A stretch of DNA of 64,000 bases. It comes from Methanopyrus sp. SNP6. Its GTDB lineage: Archaea; JAADCQ01; Methanopyri; Methanopyrales; Methanopyraceae. Numbering within the stretch: the first letter of the stretch is position 1; the number at the start of each line of letters is the position of its first letter. The notes beneath the pieces were generated by a model that was not told the DNA's origin, ran no database searches, and saw only the letters and a list, made by a program, of their open reading frames with translations. The stretch is from positions 1,091,867-1,155,866 of the forward strand of contig NZ_CP019436.1 of assembly GCF_002201895.1 (NCBI RefSeq), read 5' to 3'. Shown here one piece after another: positions 60,295-64,000 of this stretch. The position numbers and the translations under genes were made by a program.

Positions 60295-61338
60295 TTAAAC
60301 GTTTCGGTCCTCGCCGCTCTCGGGCCGTGGTGAGAATTCCTTTAGCCGACACTCGGATGACGAGTACTCCCCAGGCCGAGCCTCCGCCGGTTTCCAATCC
60401 TCAACGTCCGAGCGCTCCACAGCGTACTCCGCGACTGCCTTGATGATCTCGGCGTAATCTACAGTACTCGAGCGTGCACAACATCGGGGACACACGAGCC
60501 TGACGGACTCGGAATCCTCTCCGTCGAGCGTAGGTGGATTCCCACACTCGGGACATCTCAGGTGTCGGACGAACCTGAACACCGGGCACCCTCTACCGCG
60601 CTCGCACCTCGTGCACATGTGGTACTCCCGGGCGCAGGGTACCTCCGCGCTAAGAGCGGGCTCGAGGTCGACGGAAAGCCCTAGGTGAGGCTCGATCACA
60701 GCCGCGTCGACGTCCAACTCCCGGATGAACCACGGGTCGTAGGCGATCAAGTGCACTGGTACCACGATCCGCGGCTTCACCTTTCGACACAGCAATTCCA
60801 GACCCGTTCGGTCCAGGTGCCCTGGCACGCCTGAACACTCCGAGATCAGGACGTCCGCCCGCGGTAGATGGGCGTCTAAGAACGTTTCGGTATTCACATC
60901 CCCTGTGAAGAATACTCGGATACCGTCCAGTTCCACCAAGTACGCCATGGCACCCGGACAGTGGCCGGTCTCTACGGTTTCTACCACGACTTCACACCGG
61001 CTTGGATCTTCCGGTCTGTAGCCGAACCTCCGCTCGATCCTCTCGGCCGCATCGGGGTGCGCGAAGGACTCCCCGTACTCGCCTCCGTGTTTGGCGTGGT
61101 CCGTATGATGATGTGTGATCAGTGTATAGTCTGGATCGGGCTCCCCGAACAGTGAGAACAAACCCGGTGCCGACTTCAAATCCTCTGGTAATTCGGCCCA
61201 CGGAGGCACTCTCTTGTCGTATCCGGGACGCCAACCGCCCGGATCGAACAGGACCTCGGTGTCCGTCCGGGAGATACCCACGACGGCGCCAGGAGTAGCC
61301 CCGAACAATCGGACCGGTGACCAAATTTCGAGCTCCAT
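60295..61338 (-). CDS. Metallo-beta-lactamase-fold hydrolase with zinc-ribbon tail
   Basis: 347 residues. The metal motif is THHHTDHAKH near residue 77, followed by ETGHCPGAMAYLVE, FFTGDVN and VVPVHLIAYDPW (further His/Asp ligands). The C-terminal third holds cysteine pairs CTRCERGRGC, CPECG and CPRCC, a zinc-ribbon pair. The fold covers nucleases, glyoxalases and others; the zinc ribbons favour nucleic acid binding but do not prove it. ATG start. It ends the minus-strand group CDAT8-ksgA-MBL, five bases after ksgA. Confidence 0.78.
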   Translation of the reverse strand: MELEIWSPVRLFGATPGAVVGISRTDTEVLFDPGGWRPGYDKRVPPWAELPEDLKSAPGLFSLFGEPDPDYTLITHHHTDHAKHGGEYGESFAHPDAAERIERRFGYRPEDPSRCEVVVETVETGHCPGAMAYLVELDGIRVFFTGDVNTETFLDAHLPRADVLISECSGVPGHLDRTGLELLCRKVKPRIVVPVHLIAYDPWFIRELDVDAAVIEPHLGLSVDLEPALSAEVPCAREYHMCTRCERGRGCPVFRFVRHLRCPECGNPPTLDGEDSESVRLVCPRCCARSSTVDYAEIIKAVAEYAVERSDVEDWKPAEARPGEYSSSECRLKEFSPRPESGEDRNV

Positions 61339-61342
61339 CTAC

Positions 61343-63023
<1,681 letters not shown>

Positions 63024-63040
63024 TCACGGGGAGATTCGAG

Positions 63041-63442
63041 ATGCCGGAGCGCCTGTACGTTAGGGACTACATGGTCACAGGTGTCGTTCAGGTCCGGATG
63101 ACGGACACCGTGCGAGACGCCGTTCGTGAGATGGTCCGAGCCGGCGTACATGGGTTGGCCGTTGTGGGGCCTGACGGTGAGCTAGTAGGAGTGCTGGAAG
63201 AAGAGCACATAATGGATCTCGTGGTGGAGCGGGGGAGGGATTGGGCGGACATCCTGGAGACGACCGTCGAGGAAGTGATGGACCCCGAACCGGCTATCGT
63301 AGAGCCGAACGACACCCTCCTCGACGCACTTGAAGAGATGGAGCGCAAGAAGACCACTCGAGCTTTCGTGTTGAGCTGCGAGGGAACGCCCGTCGGTGTC
63401 GTCAGCGTCACAGATGTTCTGAGTGCGATCGTTCAGAGCTGA
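63041..63442 (+). CDS. Tandem CBS-domain protein
   Basis: 133 residues made almost entirely of two CBS motifs: DYMVTGVVQVRMTDTVRDAV...LAVVGPDGELVGVLEE and EVMDPEPAIVEPNDTLLDAL...AFVLSCEGTPVGVVSVTDVL. Such stand-alone CBS pairs bind adenine nucleotides or SAM and regulate partner proteins. ATG start. Diverges from CDAT8 across 38 bases. Its last ten bases overlap the convergent gene. Confidence 0.85.
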   Translation: MPERLYVRDYMVTGVVQVRMTDTVRDAVREMVRAGVHGLAVVGPDGELVGVLEEEHIMDLVVERGRDWADILETTVEEVMDPEPAIVEPNDTLLDALEEMERKKTTRAFVLSCEGTPVGVVSVTDVLSAIVQS

Positions 63443-64000
63443 TTATCGGTAGTATACGCTCCTCCGCCATCTTCGCCACGGTGAGGTAAGTATCTAGCGA
63501 CACTGGAAGCTCCGGTGCTGAACTTAGCTGGCTGGGTATCCGCGGGCTCTCCGGGATCACAGGGTGCCGGTCGTGTCTCCTCCCCGAGGGTCAAAGCTAT
63601 CTCTTCGACGCGTAATCCCTCCCGTTTAGTATCCCCTTCGAACACCTCCACCACCCTCACGTTTGTGTCCTCCCGTATACACTCTGCTACCCAACCTTTG
63701 CATTCCTCACGCGTGCACAACAATACGATGTCCTCTACGCCTAGCTTCTCGAAGGCCTCCATCTGCGTCCAGAAGACGTAGTGACACTCGCCCTTCTCGT
63801 CCTTCCAGAGCTTCCTCTTGGACAGCTTGGTCCGTCGATGTAGGAACCACATGTACGAGAAATCGAACAGTGGCACGTTCAGGAGCGTCGACAAGAAGTA
63901 CGCGTACAGACTACTCTGAATATCCACGTACCCTACCACGAGGTCCGAACTCCTCCATCCTATCTCGGCCGTGATCCCGTCGATGCCCCAGGCCATGACC
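63433..64000 (-). CDS. Uncharacterised protein, possibly 5'-truncated
   Basis: At least 187 residues from an ATG at 63996; the frame may continue upstream beyond the window. Residues about 65-125 look like a Rossmann-type half with CHYVFWTQMEAFEKLGVEDIVLLCTREECKGW. The last 45 residues are low-complexity (proline, glycine, acidic) and probably disordered. Family not recognised. It might be an archaeal CARF-like or nucleotide-binding protein, but no signature supports a name. Confidence 0.5.
   Translation of the reverse strand, partial: VMAWGIDGITAEIGWRSSDLVVGYVDIQSSLYAYFLSTLLNVPLFDFSYMWFLHRRTKLSKRKLWKDEKGECHYVFWTQMEAFEKLGVEDIVLLCTREECKGWVAECIREDTNVRVVEVFEGDTKREGLRVEEIALTLGEETRPAPCDPGEPADTQPAKFSTGASSVARYLPHRGEDGGGAYTTDNQL

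Overview
The window looks like chromosome of a hyperthermophilic methanogen, most probably Methanopyrus kandleri. Supporting content: a selenocysteine-containing F420-reducing hydrogenase (fruA, fruG, fruB), the F420 deazaflavin synthase pair cofG/cofH, the archaeal homocysteine-synthesis pair (DUF39-CBS protein and NIL-ferredoxin), a proteasome-activating nucleotidase, topoisomerase VI-B and a split carB. The decisive marker is a cytidine deaminase fused to a THUMP domain (62.2-63.0 kb) that matches CDAT8, the tRNA C8-to-U8 editing enzyme known from Methanopyrus. Both tRNA genes here (His at 32.4 kb, Asn at 49.6 kb) carry the predicted C at position 8. Most of the DNA is GC-rich and densely packed, with ATGA/GTGA/TTGA overlaps and frequent GTG/TTG starts.

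Layout. 0-5.5 kb: PAN C-terminus, a GNAT-like protein, a family-2 glycosyltransferase, a flavin disulfide reductase, and a split MgtE-like transporter with a PhoU/TrkA-C regulator and an HTH/zinc-ribbon regulator. 9.8-5.5 kb (minus): overlapping operon of a TctA-like permease, an AIR-synthase-like protein, truA and two orphans. 10-13 kb: glmU-like and glmM genes, head-to-head with a Trm-G10-like methyltransferase whose 3' end carries a textbook C/D box sRNA. 14-18 kb: three radical-SAM genes including cofH and cofG. 18-24 kb: ileS-alaS. 24-32 kb: anaerobic ribonucleotide reductase, an orphan, the NIL-ferredoxin/DUF39 pair, thiI and an AIM24-like protein. 32-36 kb: tRNA-His, a large membrane protein and carB1.

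36.3-43.4 kb is a different landscape: a gene-poor stretch with frameshifted gene remnants, then an AT-rich block of membrane proteins (hand-counted lines of 25-40% GC against 65-70% elsewhere). Inside two of these genes composition switches abruptly to GC-rich at the C-terminal ends. 43-49 kb returns to housekeeping: a sugar-nucleotide cluster (nucleotidyltransferase, SIS protein, GtrA, phosphohexomutase) and top6B. 48.6-49.6 kb has no convincing protein gene but holds sRNA candidates and intron-containing tRNA-Asn. 50-55 kb: a GATE-domain membrane protein, a secreted glutamine-amidotransferase-like protein, a zinc-ribbon Mur ligase and a PflA-like radical SAM protein. 55-58.5 kb: fruAGB, with an in-frame UGA and a near-ideal archaeal SECIS in the fruA 3' UTR. 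58.5-64 kb: a radical SAM protein with a cysteine-rich insertion, a metallo-beta-lactamase, ksgA, CDAT8, a CBS protein and a partial gene.

A common theme is tRNA/rRNA maturation. The window encodes tRNAs with C8, the deaminase that would make U8, ThiI that would thiolate U8, a Trm-G10 homologue, TruA, KsgA and guide sRNA candidates. Family assignments rest on recognisable motifs; no database search was run.
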